Assembly (NCBI GenBank): GCA_028023455.1
Contig: JAQFVV010000286.1
Location: forward strand, 525,870 to 589,869
Direction: 5' to 3'
Source: Epiperipatus broadwayi
Taxonomy: Eukaryota; Onychophora; Udeonychophora; Euonychophora; Peripatidae
DNA: 64,000 nt
Shown here one piece after another: positions 10,481 to 22,023 of this stretch (position 1 is its first letter; each line of letters begins with the position of its first letter). The notes beneath the pieces are model-generated. The model did no database searches, had not been told where the DNA came from, and saw nothing but the letters and a program-made list of their open reading frames with translations. A program made the position numbers and the translations under genes.

Positions 10481-13265
10481 AATTTAAATCAAAGAAATAT
10501 TTAAATAAGTAGAGTAATTAACCTTAGAGATTGGGAGTGATGACAAACTAAGCTTATTTAAGATAACAATATTATAGGAATTTATTAAGGAATTTAGTAC
10601 AAAATAAGTTATCTTTGTTTATACAACTTGGTTATTTTCTTTAATTCGTTTTGATGCGGCTTTGACAAACAATGTAAAAGTTTGTTAATTGGTCGGCTAA
10701 AACCAATCAGCAATAAAATATTATATTACAAATAAATCTGTTATATATATATATATTACAAAATATGAAAGATGGGCATTTAAAACACTATTACATTTAA
10801 AGTCATTTGTATATAATGAGTGTGGGAAGCAAAATAGATCTTGAATAAATAATTGACAATTATACAGACAGATTTAAATAATTACGAAATTTGTTTGTGA
10901 AGGACGTGCCATCATGGCAGAGAGCATTTCAGGTTTGCTAAATAAAGATATAAAATGATGAAAAAGGCAGTATGTTATTATAGATCTACAACAAAAATAA
11001 ATTAGGTCTGTTATGAACCTTTGAGTGGCTTTACTAAAAGAAATTCCTGATATGTACAGGTAGATAAAAGAAATGTTGACCCTCTAGCCAAAGCATGTCT
11101 CTGAATAATAATAATAAATGTGATGTGCTGGAATTCCCTAACACATATTAATGACAATGCCTGAAAATAAATCCCTTGGTATGAACTACGTCTACTTTGA
11201 GGGAGTGTGAAAGATTGGACTGGTCAGTTAAATTTCCGAAGGTCCTAAGAGGTAATTAGCAAAGCAAAATAATAAATGAATAGTTGTAGCTATAAATACA
11301 TAATGTCTTGGACATATATAGATAGTGTATCACTAACAAAACTAATCACTTAATTCCTGATTAAAATAATCAGCTCCCCAACATGATGGAAAGTCCCAGA
11401 GGCCTTAGGCAATTACTGAACGGATCATAAAACATAATATTAAAAAAAGGGAAGTCAAGAATTAAAATTTAAAATATAAGTTGTTTTCCACACTTCACAA
11501 ATATTTCATTTATCAATAAAGTTATTAAATAGTTTATGAAAGATTACAAAATAAGACTTTTAATTAACATAGATGGGCATTGAATATCAAACTCACTTCT
11601 GATGAAGTTTGACAATATAAAGCATAATAAATTATACATCGAATTTTTTACTATTTTTGACAAATAAAAATATATATGTATGAAACATGTACTGACAAAA
11701 CATTATAATAGATTTTACTTAATTGATTCACTAAAATTCTTTATTCTTTCAAATAAATAATTACAGGGCTATTTTAAATGGGAGGCAATAGTAAGAAACT
11801 TTTAAAATAAATCATTCAAAATAAATTTATATATGATATACAAAACTAAACGAGCTTTCTATTAATTAATTTAAGGGAAGTAATTGTCCTGTAATGATTT
11901 TGACTGAAAAATTAAGAGGGAGAGAATTTAAAGTTAATAGCTCATTGAATTTCATACTTGGAAATTTCAGTAAATCAAATATTCTAAATAAACCAACAAA
12001 AATAATTTAATTTGCCGCATCAAAATAATGTAAGATTTTATAAGAATTAATATTTTAAATTTAATCAAATTAAAAGACGCATTTTCAACCAAGCCATATA
12101 AACATCACACAGATATATAAATATATAAATTAGTATTGATTTGGAAAACAAGTAAAATGGAATCAATGGCTTGCGGCAAATCGGACGTTACCTCAGAATC
12201 AATCAGTACGCATTCCATAGCTAAAAACAGACATTTATACAGTCAGATTATTTGCAGGCTTCCTCGACACAGACAGTCTCTGGCTAGATGTTTAAGCACT
12301 GGAAAAACATGGATGAGTTGGTGGAACAGACCTCTGAGAAGCAAACAACCGATCTTTTCACCCCGTCATTTCTTTAGGCACGATGTATATATATAGCTTA
12401 ATCACTTCTCTCCAGTAAACTCAATAATCTTCTCAATTATCAAAGATCCACTATTTATGTGATCTGGCTTTATCTAAAGGATTAAATCTACACTGACCTC
12501 CACCAATTGTAATTGCTCTAAGCAGTTCTGCAAGATTGGTGCCTGCTTTGGAGGGAAAATATATAACTCTGCATGAACATGCCCCAAGGGTTGATTTGCT
12601 AATTAAAAAACAACAACAACAAGCATATTAAGTTTATCAGTCATTGTACTAACAAAATCTATTTAATTAAGGTTTAGATTAACAAAATGTAGATTTTATT
12701 CAGAAAAATTTGGTACAATGACTTTCAAACATATTTGTCTTAAACTTAAGCAGAAATTTACAAAATATTTCTTAAAAATATTACATTGTTTAAATAATTG
12801 ATTCTCAAGTGTACATTGATTAAAAGATAAATATAAAATGTTACCCACTAATTAATTGAAGAAAATGAACTTTAATAAAGAATTTGAAATATTTGTAACA
12901 TTTTATAGATATCTAGGATTCAATTCAATTTAATAAAATAAACACAATATACATTTTTACAAATATAAAATAAATAAACTAATATAAAAAGGTTAGTTTT
13001 AATTATAAAATAAGATTAATGAAATATAAAAGATTATAATATTGCTTAAAATATACTACCACATAATATGAGATGGGTGTCAGTTATTAAGGATGGGGTT
13101 CAAACCCAGACTAGTGCTGATGACATTGGCACTAGGTGAAGCACAAATATGTACTATATTTCCAGCTTCAATATATATATATATATATATATAATGTTTT
13201 AATGTTTGTATGATGTAGCTAATCATTATTTTTGGAGAAAAAACATGTATTATTTTGCATTGCAA
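10481..13265. other. AT-rich stretch without a recognised gene
   Basis: Low-complexity AT-rich DNA lies right of the 5' LTR. It contains a less AT-rich patch with a short frame at 12136-12396 (listed) and, near 13080-13200, GGGGTTCAAACCCAG followed by a TA run, which looks like the debris of a small repeat. Nothing else is supportable. Confidence 0.5.
12136..12396 (+). CDS. 86-codon ORF, unrecognised
   Basis: This frame lies in a local patch with more G, C and CpG than the surroundings (about 12165-12380). The predicted peptide is basic, with CRLPRHRQSLARCLSTGKTW in the middle. I recognise no family, membrane segment or signal peptide. It could be an exon fragment, a repeat remnant or chance. 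Confidence 0.15.
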   Translation: MIWKTSKMESMACGKSDVTSESISTHSIAKNRHLYSQIICRLPRHRQSLARCLSTGKTWMSWWNRPLRSKQPIFSPRHFFRHDVYI

Positions 13266-13311
13266 TTCGATATTTCGACAGACTAGATCGCCATTATCAA
13301 GGCTAACTTTT
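13266..13311 (-). ncRNA. hammerhead-like motif, degenerate, 3' of the PLE
   Basis: On the minus strand CTTGATAATGGCGATC leads to GTCGAAATATC. This fits a decayed CUGANGA ... GAA core in which stem III would be the palindrome ATAT followed by the cleavage base C. PLEs are known to carry hammerhead ribozymes. The first core box is mutated, so activity is unlikely. Confidence 0.35.
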
Positions 13312-13745
13312 GAAAGAAAAATCGTTAGATCTCAAATAATAACGTGACTCAGCGTGAGATGAGAAATGAGATTCAACTTGAAGTAGTTCAGCAGTTACAA
13401 TATGAGGCTTATCAAAATGTTTATTTTCCTCAGTTTTTTCACCTATTAATTTTAAGTTAATATTAGATAAAATGAGACGTTTCGACATAGCTGGAATATG
13501 TTGTGCTTCATCAGCCCTATTTAACCCAGTAGGTCTCTTTACTATTTCAATTGACTCTCTCTCATTGTTCTTAAATCATATCTTTCCAAATTAGCAAATA
13601 TTTTTGTATTGTCAAAATCAGATTCGTGACCAATTTCTAAAAAATGGGAAGTAAAAACTGATGTGCTAATTTTTTGATTAAAAGCATTTTTATGTTCACA
13701 AAAATAATAATTTATATATATAATCACTAGATGGGTCTTACCAAT
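13312..13745 (-). pseudogene. Penelope-like element, C-terminal GIY-YIG endonuclease region
   Basis: PLEs encode an RT fused to a GIY-YIG endonuclease. On the minus strand a degenerate YIG box appears as AIGKTHL (about 13725-13745). FTSHFLEIGHESDFDN and then TKIFANLERYDLR (about 13560-13660) match the GH...DF...KILA...Y..R pattern of the domain. The block RESIEIVKRP with the catalytic glutamate, then GLNRADE (about 13505-13555), lies after a frameshift in a GA repeat. Only the C-terminal end remains; the RT is missing. The reading then runs into the hammerhead-like motif. The family match is by motif memory, not alignment. Confidence 0.75.
13476..13514 (-). ncRNA. hammerhead ribozyme-like motif overlapping the PLE end
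   Basis: On the minus strand CTGATGA (13508-13514) is exact. The intervening segment can form ACATA/TATGT as stem II, then comes GAAACGTC (13476-13483): GAA, the palindrome ACGT as a minimal stem III, and C17 as cleavage base. Stem II is offset from its usual closing pair and stem I is weak, so this may be an inactive relic. Confidence 0.5.
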
Positions 13746-13823
13746 AGCTCTTTTATATGTGCTGAAAAAGAAACTGCTGACTTTTGAGTTAGTATTTTAG
13801 ATCTAGTTTTTAGAGTTCCAGAA

Positions 13824-13868
13824 CTCCACTAAGGTGAGCCACAAGCTCAAAACCAATTGGTCTGGAGA
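13824..13868 (+). ncRNA. hammerhead-like motif with intact stems but mutated core
   Basis: Stem I pairs CTCCA (13824-13828) with TGGAG (13863-13867). The core is CTAAGGT where CTGANGA is expected. Stem II is GAGC/GCTC around CACAA (13836-13848). AAAA replaces GAAA. Stem III is ACC/GGT around AATT, followed by C17 at 13862. The architecture is complete but at least three core positions are altered. The sequence is related to that at 16959-17017. Confidence 0.5.
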
Positions 13869-14004
13869 TAGGGATTTCTGATACAGATTTTAAATTCTTT
13901 CTCTTTTGGCATTTATAAAATAAAGTTTGATTAGAGGTAGTGATAAGTTACATCTAGTGATCATAAAATGTAAGCTTAAAAACAAGTTATGAAATTTATG
14001 ACCT

Positions 14005-14039
<35 letters not shown>

Positions 14040-14040
14040 T

Positions 14041-14055
14041 ACAATAAAGGCTAAC

Positions 14056-14093
<38 letters not shown>

Positions 14094-14108
14094 GTTAGCC
14101 TTTATTGT
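14041..14108. repeat. perfect 68-bp palindrome with a TA core
   Basis: ACAATAAAGGCTAACTAC, a TA run, then GTAGTTAGCCTTTATTGT: the 18-bp arms are exactly complementary. Another TA run at about 14008-14033 lies just upstream. Such a sequence can extrude a cruciform. Confidence 0.9.
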
Positions 14109-16732
14109 GAATTTAAAAAATATGTGGTCTTTAAATGAATAAAGATTTCATTTTTAATACTATATAGTAATGGTCATAAATCTTACTTTAAAGATAAAAA
14201 ACTGTTGTGTTAATTTTACATTATTTTGCTTTAAACTGTTTAGTTTTTTTTTAGAAAGTTGTTGAGATTAAAATCTTTTATTCATATTTAGCTGAATAAG
14301 GTATATGAGGTTATTGGAATGCTTTTATAATAAGTTAATAATTTTCCAAAGATAAATTCCAAAAAATTTATCTATGGCAATGATATTGTTTTGATTTTAT
14401 ATAAAATATTATTCACAAAATATTTAAGATTTAATAAAAATATTAAAAGTATAAAAATATTTTAAAAACTGGAGCTTATCTTTAGCCTGACAAATATAAT
14501 ATGTTAAACATCTAAATAAAAAAGGACCTCTTAAACTTAATATAATTTTTAGCAGCAAAAGAGTAAAATGGATAGAAAAACTTTAAACTAACTGATTTTC
14601 CTTAATAATCATTTTAAAATATGGTTAGCCATATTTTCAGCAGTACTGATAAATTTATTTCTGCTTGTCAAAAATGCATTCACATTAAACTTTGTCTATA
14701 TTAATAAATATTATTATAAAAACTAATATTCATGTATGCAAATTCATTCTTTTGTTATGATTATAAGACTAGAAAATTGTTGATTAAAACCTAATCCAAA
14801 TCTCAGCTTTACCCCTTAGGATATATTTTAAATCAGATATATTTTATTTGAATGTTTAAGTAAAAAATTGTTTCAAACAACATAAAAGTTATAGTGTGCA
14901 AAAATTTGACTCATAGCAATCCTAGTTGCAATTTTTGTAAATACAAAAATTAATTTATCTGGATTTATTTTTTTCTATACATACTGTAATTGTACAATGA
15001 CGGATTTGAGTTAAAAATTCAAAACTCAATCTTTTATTTAATTGCTTTTACAAGACCTCTAAAGTATAAAAAGTATAGTCATTGATTATTTTATTTTTTT
15101 ATTTACTTTAATCTCATTGATAGATTTACAGGCATAAAGATTCTGTTCTTATCAACTTGTCAAAACTGTGAATAAAACAAGACATAAATCATACTGTTAA
15201 TAATTGTCCAATTCATAACTGCAATTACAAAATTAAATAACTAAACAAAGTTATGAGTAAATTTATTTTTAATAGAATCTTTACACTTTCTTTCATAATT
15301 ATAAATAGTTAGTTATCTTCTAAAGAAAAGCAATCTGTAGATAAAAAAATAATAATTTTAATATTGATGACTCATAATTTTAAAACTTAATTTCAAAAGT
15401 TAGCATATTTTTGCAAGCAGTATTGCCCAATGATTGAATTAAGACCAGTATAAAAAGAGAGGTTGAAGCCAGTCTAACAGTGATTTTAGTGATACAGTGA
15501 TTTACAGATTTGGATTAAGACAGATTTAGTTTGAAATTTATAACTATATTTTTTTTATATTGTGGCAGTGGTGATTCCTTTTAAATTATTATTATTTTAC
15601 TTAAAAGTGTTTTGAAAAATATAATTGGAATAACTATTTAAAGAATGGTTCACTAAAATTCCAAATTTCCCTCTTAGATTATTCTACTTGAAACATAGCT
15701 TAGGACCCCAATAATTCTATGAAATGTGATAGCAGTTACTTAAATATTGGGATGAAGGGACACCAAATGTCAAGGAATATACCACAACAAGACCAGAGAA
15801 GATTTATGTAAGAACATTAAACTTTTTATGTATTGTATTTTTAAAGTGAGTGAATATTTGTTTACAATATCTTTATCATGTTACAATGAAAATAATTTAT
15901 TAAAGGCAATTAAGAGGAATCGTACATTTATTAAAAATCTTTATCATAGTGTTAAATTTGAAAGACAGAAAAGAAAATTAAGACTCTGTATCTAAGTTTA
16001 AAAACTGAATTTAAAATGTTTTATAGTATAATGAATGACTGTTTATTATATAATTGATAGTAATAATTTACATTTAATTGTCTTTAAAGTAATCTAAATG
16101 GGTTTAAGTTTAAGAATGATGTATTTAAAGACAAATTGAAGATGACTTTTGAATGACTTTTATGTTTTTAAAAGCACTTGCTATTGATCAAATCAATAAA
16201 TCAATTATACACTTTAAAAATAATTTTATCTGGAAATAATCAACTCTGATATGTCTTTTTAAAAACTTGAAATTATACCAGTTAATAAATCCTTTGAATG
16301 ATATAGCTGTCAGTTTACCAGGAAAAGAAAAATATTTAATAAAAGGATATATGTTTTAAAAGGATAAAAAATTGAAAATCTTTTAAATAAAGAAATATTT
16401 ATTTTAATTTATAAACCATGTGTCCACTTATAAATGTATTAAATAAATAATATATAATGTTTTCACTAAAGTTTTTGACGGATGGAAATGCAAATATTAT
16501 CGGCACTATGTTTATTACCCTATATCTGCTACCTACAACAGCCAAAACCAAGAAATACATATGTAAGAAATATTTTTTATAAATGGATCCATAAATTATT
16601 TACTTTATGGAGATATTACATGCCTGAATAGATGCCCAGAAGAAAAAACTGGAATGAACAATTACTTTTTCAGGATGATTAATATTAAACCATTAAGCAT
16701 CACATGATCACATTTCCTATACTAGCACATTA
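14109..16732. other. AT-rich stretch, no gene seen
   Basis: Both strands are dense in stops and I see no repeat with clear ends. Confidence 0.6.
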
Positions 16733-17130
16733 ATTGTTGATAAACAGAGCAAAACTCTCCATACAGTATTGCCACCTGTGCTAAACAGAGGTGCTGAACT
16801 GAGTTCAGACCCATATGACTATATAAGCTATTGAGCTTAGATTGAAAATATTTTTTGTGTTTTCAATTTCATTATCATGGTTTTGTAGTTAAGTAGAGAT
16901 AAAAGGTGGTTGCTAGAGGGTTGCATTAGATCCTAAGATCTAGATGCAGTGCTCTCAGATCCAAAGCTTCTCACTGACGAAGGCCACAAGCCAGAAACTA
17001 GTCTGGGGATATTGGATGAGTAGGCATTAGATAGGGATTTTATGCACAAGCCTTCTGGCATCCATTGATTACTCTGTTTAGCACAGGTTGCAATACTGTA
17101 TGGAGAGTTTTGCTCTGTTTATCAATGATT
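16733..17130. mobile_element. about 400-bp element with 58-bp terminal inverted repeats
   Basis: The left arm (16733-16790) and right arm (17072-17130) are near-perfect inverted complements; the shared words include GGAGAGTTTTGCTCTGTTTA. The interior is non-coding and carries a hammerhead-like motif at 16959-17017. A diverged relative sits at 37172-37484. A MITE and a PLE-derived non-autonomous unit are both possible. I could not settle a target-site duplication. Confidence 0.75.
16959..17017 (+). ncRNA. type I hammerhead ribozyme-like motif
   Basis: CTGACGA (16974-16980) and GAAA (16994-16997) fit the core. Stem I pairs TTCTCA with TGGGGA (two G-U pairs), then an internal loop, then ATCC with GGAT. 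Stem II is GGC/GCC around CACAA, with an A-A mismatch at the usual closing pair. Stem III is the palindrome ACTAGT followed by C17 (17003). The stem I internal loop is typical of natural hammerheads with tertiary contacts. The A-A mismatch may weaken cleavage. Confidence 0.55.
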
Positions 17131-17425
17131 AATATTCTTCTTGAATTTTACTGGATTTTATTATTATTTGTACATTTCTTCAAATGGTGCCAGACAAGAG
17201 TATGATTTGTTCACAAAGCTGTCCAATTGTAACTAGACAATAAGGTAAGATTCCTGACAAAATGCTCAGCTTATAAGCAGGAGGAGAGAAAGAAAAAATC
17301 TTTTCTAACTTTAAAACTTTATCATTTTTTTATATTAAATCTGTTAATATTTAAAATATTACAATTTTTATTTTAAAACTAACTTCTTGTTATTATATTT
17401 TAAATTTAATCTTAAAATAGATTAA

Positions 17426-17735
<310 letters not shown>

Positions 17736-20700
17736 GGTTAAATAAAAAATGGGTATTCAGAAAGTAGTTTTCTGAATAAGGTAAATTACAAACATAATTG
17801 GGTTTTTTTAATGTATGGTCCAAGAAGCAGATTACCATAAATGATCTTAATCATTGGTAATTTATTATTGTTATTTACATTACATTTTGTTTAATAATTT
17901 TGATTTTTAAAAATGATATATCCTAATTATTTTAAATTAGCATTTCATATTGTTGAATTTAATATTAAACAGTAGAATGAACCATTCATAGAAATTATCA
18001 TCATGTGTATTATCTATTGAAATACAGAGAACGACCTAATACCAATCTCTGAATTATATAATAACAAATATATAAATGTATAGGACTGATATATATATTT
18101 ATCAAGATCATTTGTGCTTGGAAATTTAAAAACAAAACACCTTCAAATGAATTTAGATCTTTGCTGTTTCCTTAATATTATTGTTTTGGAAATTATTTTA
18201 GATTGTGGTTTGTATATTTTATGGTGTTAAGTGAGTTATTCAGGGTGGAAGATATAGGTTGATTGTCAGGAGAGTAATATTCATGTGAAATCCTAGGTGT
18301 TAGGGATATGTTAAAATCAGTTGTATGTGAATTATATTTTTATACTTTAACATTATTAAAATATACAGATAACATAGGGATGTATATAATTTTCCATTGA
18401 CAGTTGCATTTTCTTATCATCAATAAGTGTTATAATAGAGGCATGATGAAGCTTAGGGGTCCAATGAATACAGACCTATTATTATGATTTGCAGTATATC
18501 CATGATGATATTATTTTATTCTTTTGAGTCATTCTTGTTATTATTCCATACCCTACAATTTAATCACTATCTATCACCACAGTAATCATTGTAGAGAGTA
18601 GTTTTATAAGTTGGTAAAAAAATGACTAAACTGTTTGAAGTTGATAATTTTGTGAGAAGGCAAGATGAAATATGTGGAAATTTCTTTTGCAAATGATGTT
18701 GAGATGATTTATGATTGTCATAGTATATAACATAAGAGAGGAATAATTGATATTTCTACAAGTAGTAGAGATCACGTAACTCAAACAGATGCATATTCAA
18801 ATCAGAATGGTGAGAATAGTGAAAATGATTTTGAGTGATATGATAAATGTAAGAGTATAAAACAAAAAGTAATACAAATGTCAAGCAATATAATTTATGG
18901 ATAGTTCTTTAAATTTTATTACAAATGATTCAAATCCATTTGCATAAATAATTAATTTTTTATAGAGGGGAATATTCATATTTTTATTTAAAATTTTCTG
19001 ATATTCAAATATCGCGATGATACTTTGCTAAACTGCAAATAAAGTCTTTAGTAATTATTTTTTGGACTTTAAAAAGTGTATTTTTAAATATAAACTTTTA
19101 TTGATGCACTACATCATAAGAAGTATATTTTATAGTAGTATATGTTTAATATTAAGTTTTCTTAAAAATTGAGAAATTTATTGTAACTATTCCCAATATA
19201 AATAGTAAAATATTATATTTACTAAATGAGAATAATATATTGCCATTACTGTTGGAAGTTTTATTTTATTTGAAATGGCTGGAGTGAAAACTATTTTTAT
19301 TTTATTTCTTGTTATTTATTGGTAAGATTTACTGTAAATATTTTTTAATGTTATAAATATATTGTAATTGTATAATATTGTTAATTTATAAATAAATTTG
19401 TTAATTGTTTTTGTTTTTATATTTAGACAAGTTGTGATTTATCTGCATGCTGTTTATTTGGTTTTTTATTTTACATGCATGATCCATAGAAATTGATAAT
19501 TTAAAATATTACTTATTTGGCACACGATAATTAGAGATTACTTAGATATTATTTCTGTTATATTTGATTGATTAACAAAGTATATTATTATTATTATCAT
19601 CATCATCATCATCAGAGATATGATCATTGGTAATTATTTTAAAACTAATACAACACCAATGAGAAGTATATTTGAAATTGCTACAATATTCAAATTCATT
19701 ATATTTTTTAAGAATGCCACATTAAACAAAGGAAATTGTACAATGTTTTAATTAAAATTTTATTATATTATTTACATTTTATTGCTAAACTTTAATCATT
19801 AAATAGATTTAATATTGAAAGTCATTAAGTTATTTTAGTTGCTTATGTTATTATTTTTAAAAGAGTAGTTAGATATTATGTAAAATCCTTCATCATATTT
19901 AACAACAGAGTATTAATTAATTGGTTCATTTTGTTATTAGTTTTTTAGAAATGAACCTGATATTATTATTATTTTTGGAGAATTGTAAATTTTATATTAA
20001 AAAATGATAAGTAAGAAATTATTAGTTAATGTTAAATGTCCAATTAGTATATTCTTATTTTTCTCTTTTTACTTTCTTTACATTTCTTCATATATTCATA
20101 TATATTATAATGGTCACTTGAACCACCTCTGATCATGGAGGGTACCACCAGATCACTTCATATCTGGAAAATGTGTTTACCATGATCAAAAGTGAATGGT
20201 GATGATGGTTTGGACCAACTAGACTCAGAGAGATGCAAGATATCTTAAATATTGTTCAGAAAATTGAAAAAATAAAAGCACTAAGACAAACATCAGCCAA
20301 ATTAAGTTTAAATAATTTGAAAATTTTATTATAATTCAATAAAAAACTAAATTAAATCTAGCAAACTGAATACAAAAGTTTGACCTAGATTTTTATAAGC
20401 TAATTTGTCAGAGAGTGTATATGAGGTAAAAGTATTAAAACATTAAATGCTTTAGCAGAAAGAAACATTCTATTACCTATAATTTAAAAGGGGATTAATA
20501 CTATCTTCCTGCTAGCAATTTATAAAAGAACAACAATTCTAGTTTCATAATTCAGAGATGTGAAAGCAGTACAGTCTTGTAGGAAATCAACAAACAGCAC
20601 TAGCAAGAATTTCTTGCCTTGGAATAAGGTGTGGAGACTAGAATGTCATATTGCCAGTAGGACAGCTCATGATATACTATGTTTAAAGAAATTCATGTTT

Positions 20701-21135
20701 GATTTCATGTACAAGACAAGAGATAATGATTAATGATTACGATCTTATGTGATCTAAAAAAAACAAAGAAAGGAAATCTCCAACTACAGAAAATTAGAAT
20801 AACAAACACAATAAATCACCAGCCAAAATATTTGCAGTTTGCAAAAATGTGCAAACACAGTAATTAAAATCAATTATTAAACAATAAAAATAAGGACCGG
20901 TGACCAAATTAAAATTATGAAAAACTGCTAAAGCATTTAGCACTAGTTAATAAAATAAAGGAAAATATATTAAGAATATAAAATACAATCTCACAATATA
21001 CTCTCCAATAAACAAAATGGAAAACAAACTTGGAATCTTAAAACTAAGATTCCAAGACACACTAGAAATACAAAGAAAAGCAAATACAGATAATAATTAT
21101 AAGGTTAAATAACTATTAAAACTACAGATTTATTT
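17736..21135. other. AT-rich stretch, no gene seen
   Basis: Contains a short TTATTATTATTATCATCATC microsatellite near 19586 and a less AT-rich patch at 20110-20250. No coding frame, tRNA or bounded repeat can be supported. Confidence 0.55.
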
Positions 21136-21703
21136 TTAGGTTGAGCAGAGATTTAACTAAAGTTTTATACCCTGGAAAGCATAAGAGATATTTTTACCTT
21201 ATGGTAAAGCAGAGTTTATGTAGTTTTTCAAAAGTACGCATTTATTTTTGAGTTCATTTTCAAGTGTCTTCTCCTCATGGTGGCAAGTGTAGAGGCATCT
21301 TCTGGAATCCTTTTTACTGCAGGCTTTCATGGCATGACATAAAAACAGCTTGAAATCTGGAGTCCATCCTTAAGTAAGTTAGCAAGGCACATTGTAAGTT
21401 TAATAACATATAGCAGTGAATTTTGTCATCTTGTGACAGCAAATTTTATAAAGAAATTAAATGTCCAAACTGCAAACACAGTACAAATCTCTGCAAGCTA
21501 ATATAACAGCATATAGTGAAATTATATACGGCTGAATGAATCGCTGTGAAGCAGAAATAGCTTGATCAAGCCAAGAATAATCTCTAAAATGTCCAAAATT
21601 TTGGGGGTTACTTATACCGTTTCTTTATCTCCAGTGGACACTTTCTTATTTTTCAATTTATAAGCCTTAGCCCAGGGCAAATCTTTATCTCTGCTCAACC
21701 TTA
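21136..21703. mobile_element. 568-bp inverted-repeat element
   Basis: TTAGGTTGAGCAGAGAT at the left end and ATCTCTGCTCAACCTTA at the right end are complementary at 16 of 17 positions. Weaker complementarity continues inward (CCCTGGAAAGCATAAG against CTTAGCCCAGGG). The interior has no frame and is less AT-rich than its flanks, consistent with a MITE or foldback element. Confidence 0.6.
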
Positions 21704-22023
21704 CTTAAGAATTCTAACCAGGAATTATTTTATAGAAAAACAACAACACAAAATTAAATCTCCACTTTTAAAATTAAACTAAAATAGATTGTAATTAAAA
21801 TAAGAAAAACAGGAATACAATTAAAAAGTTTGCTAGCTTTTAATTAATTTGATAAAAAAAATAAAAACAAGTGGTAAAAGAAAACTATTTTTAAAATCAT
21901 ATGTGTGTTATTACACATACTCTTCTAAACAATTTTTAAAGTTTTCTTTTTTTTAACTTTAGAATTTTAATGGAAATAAAAAGTTGTTTTTATTTTTGGC
22001 AGTGTGTGTGTATATATATATAT

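Noticed and set aside
13080-13130. tRNA-derived SINE (GGTTCAAACCC resembles a B box)
   Set aside because: No A box at the right distance and no cloverleaf could be drawn.
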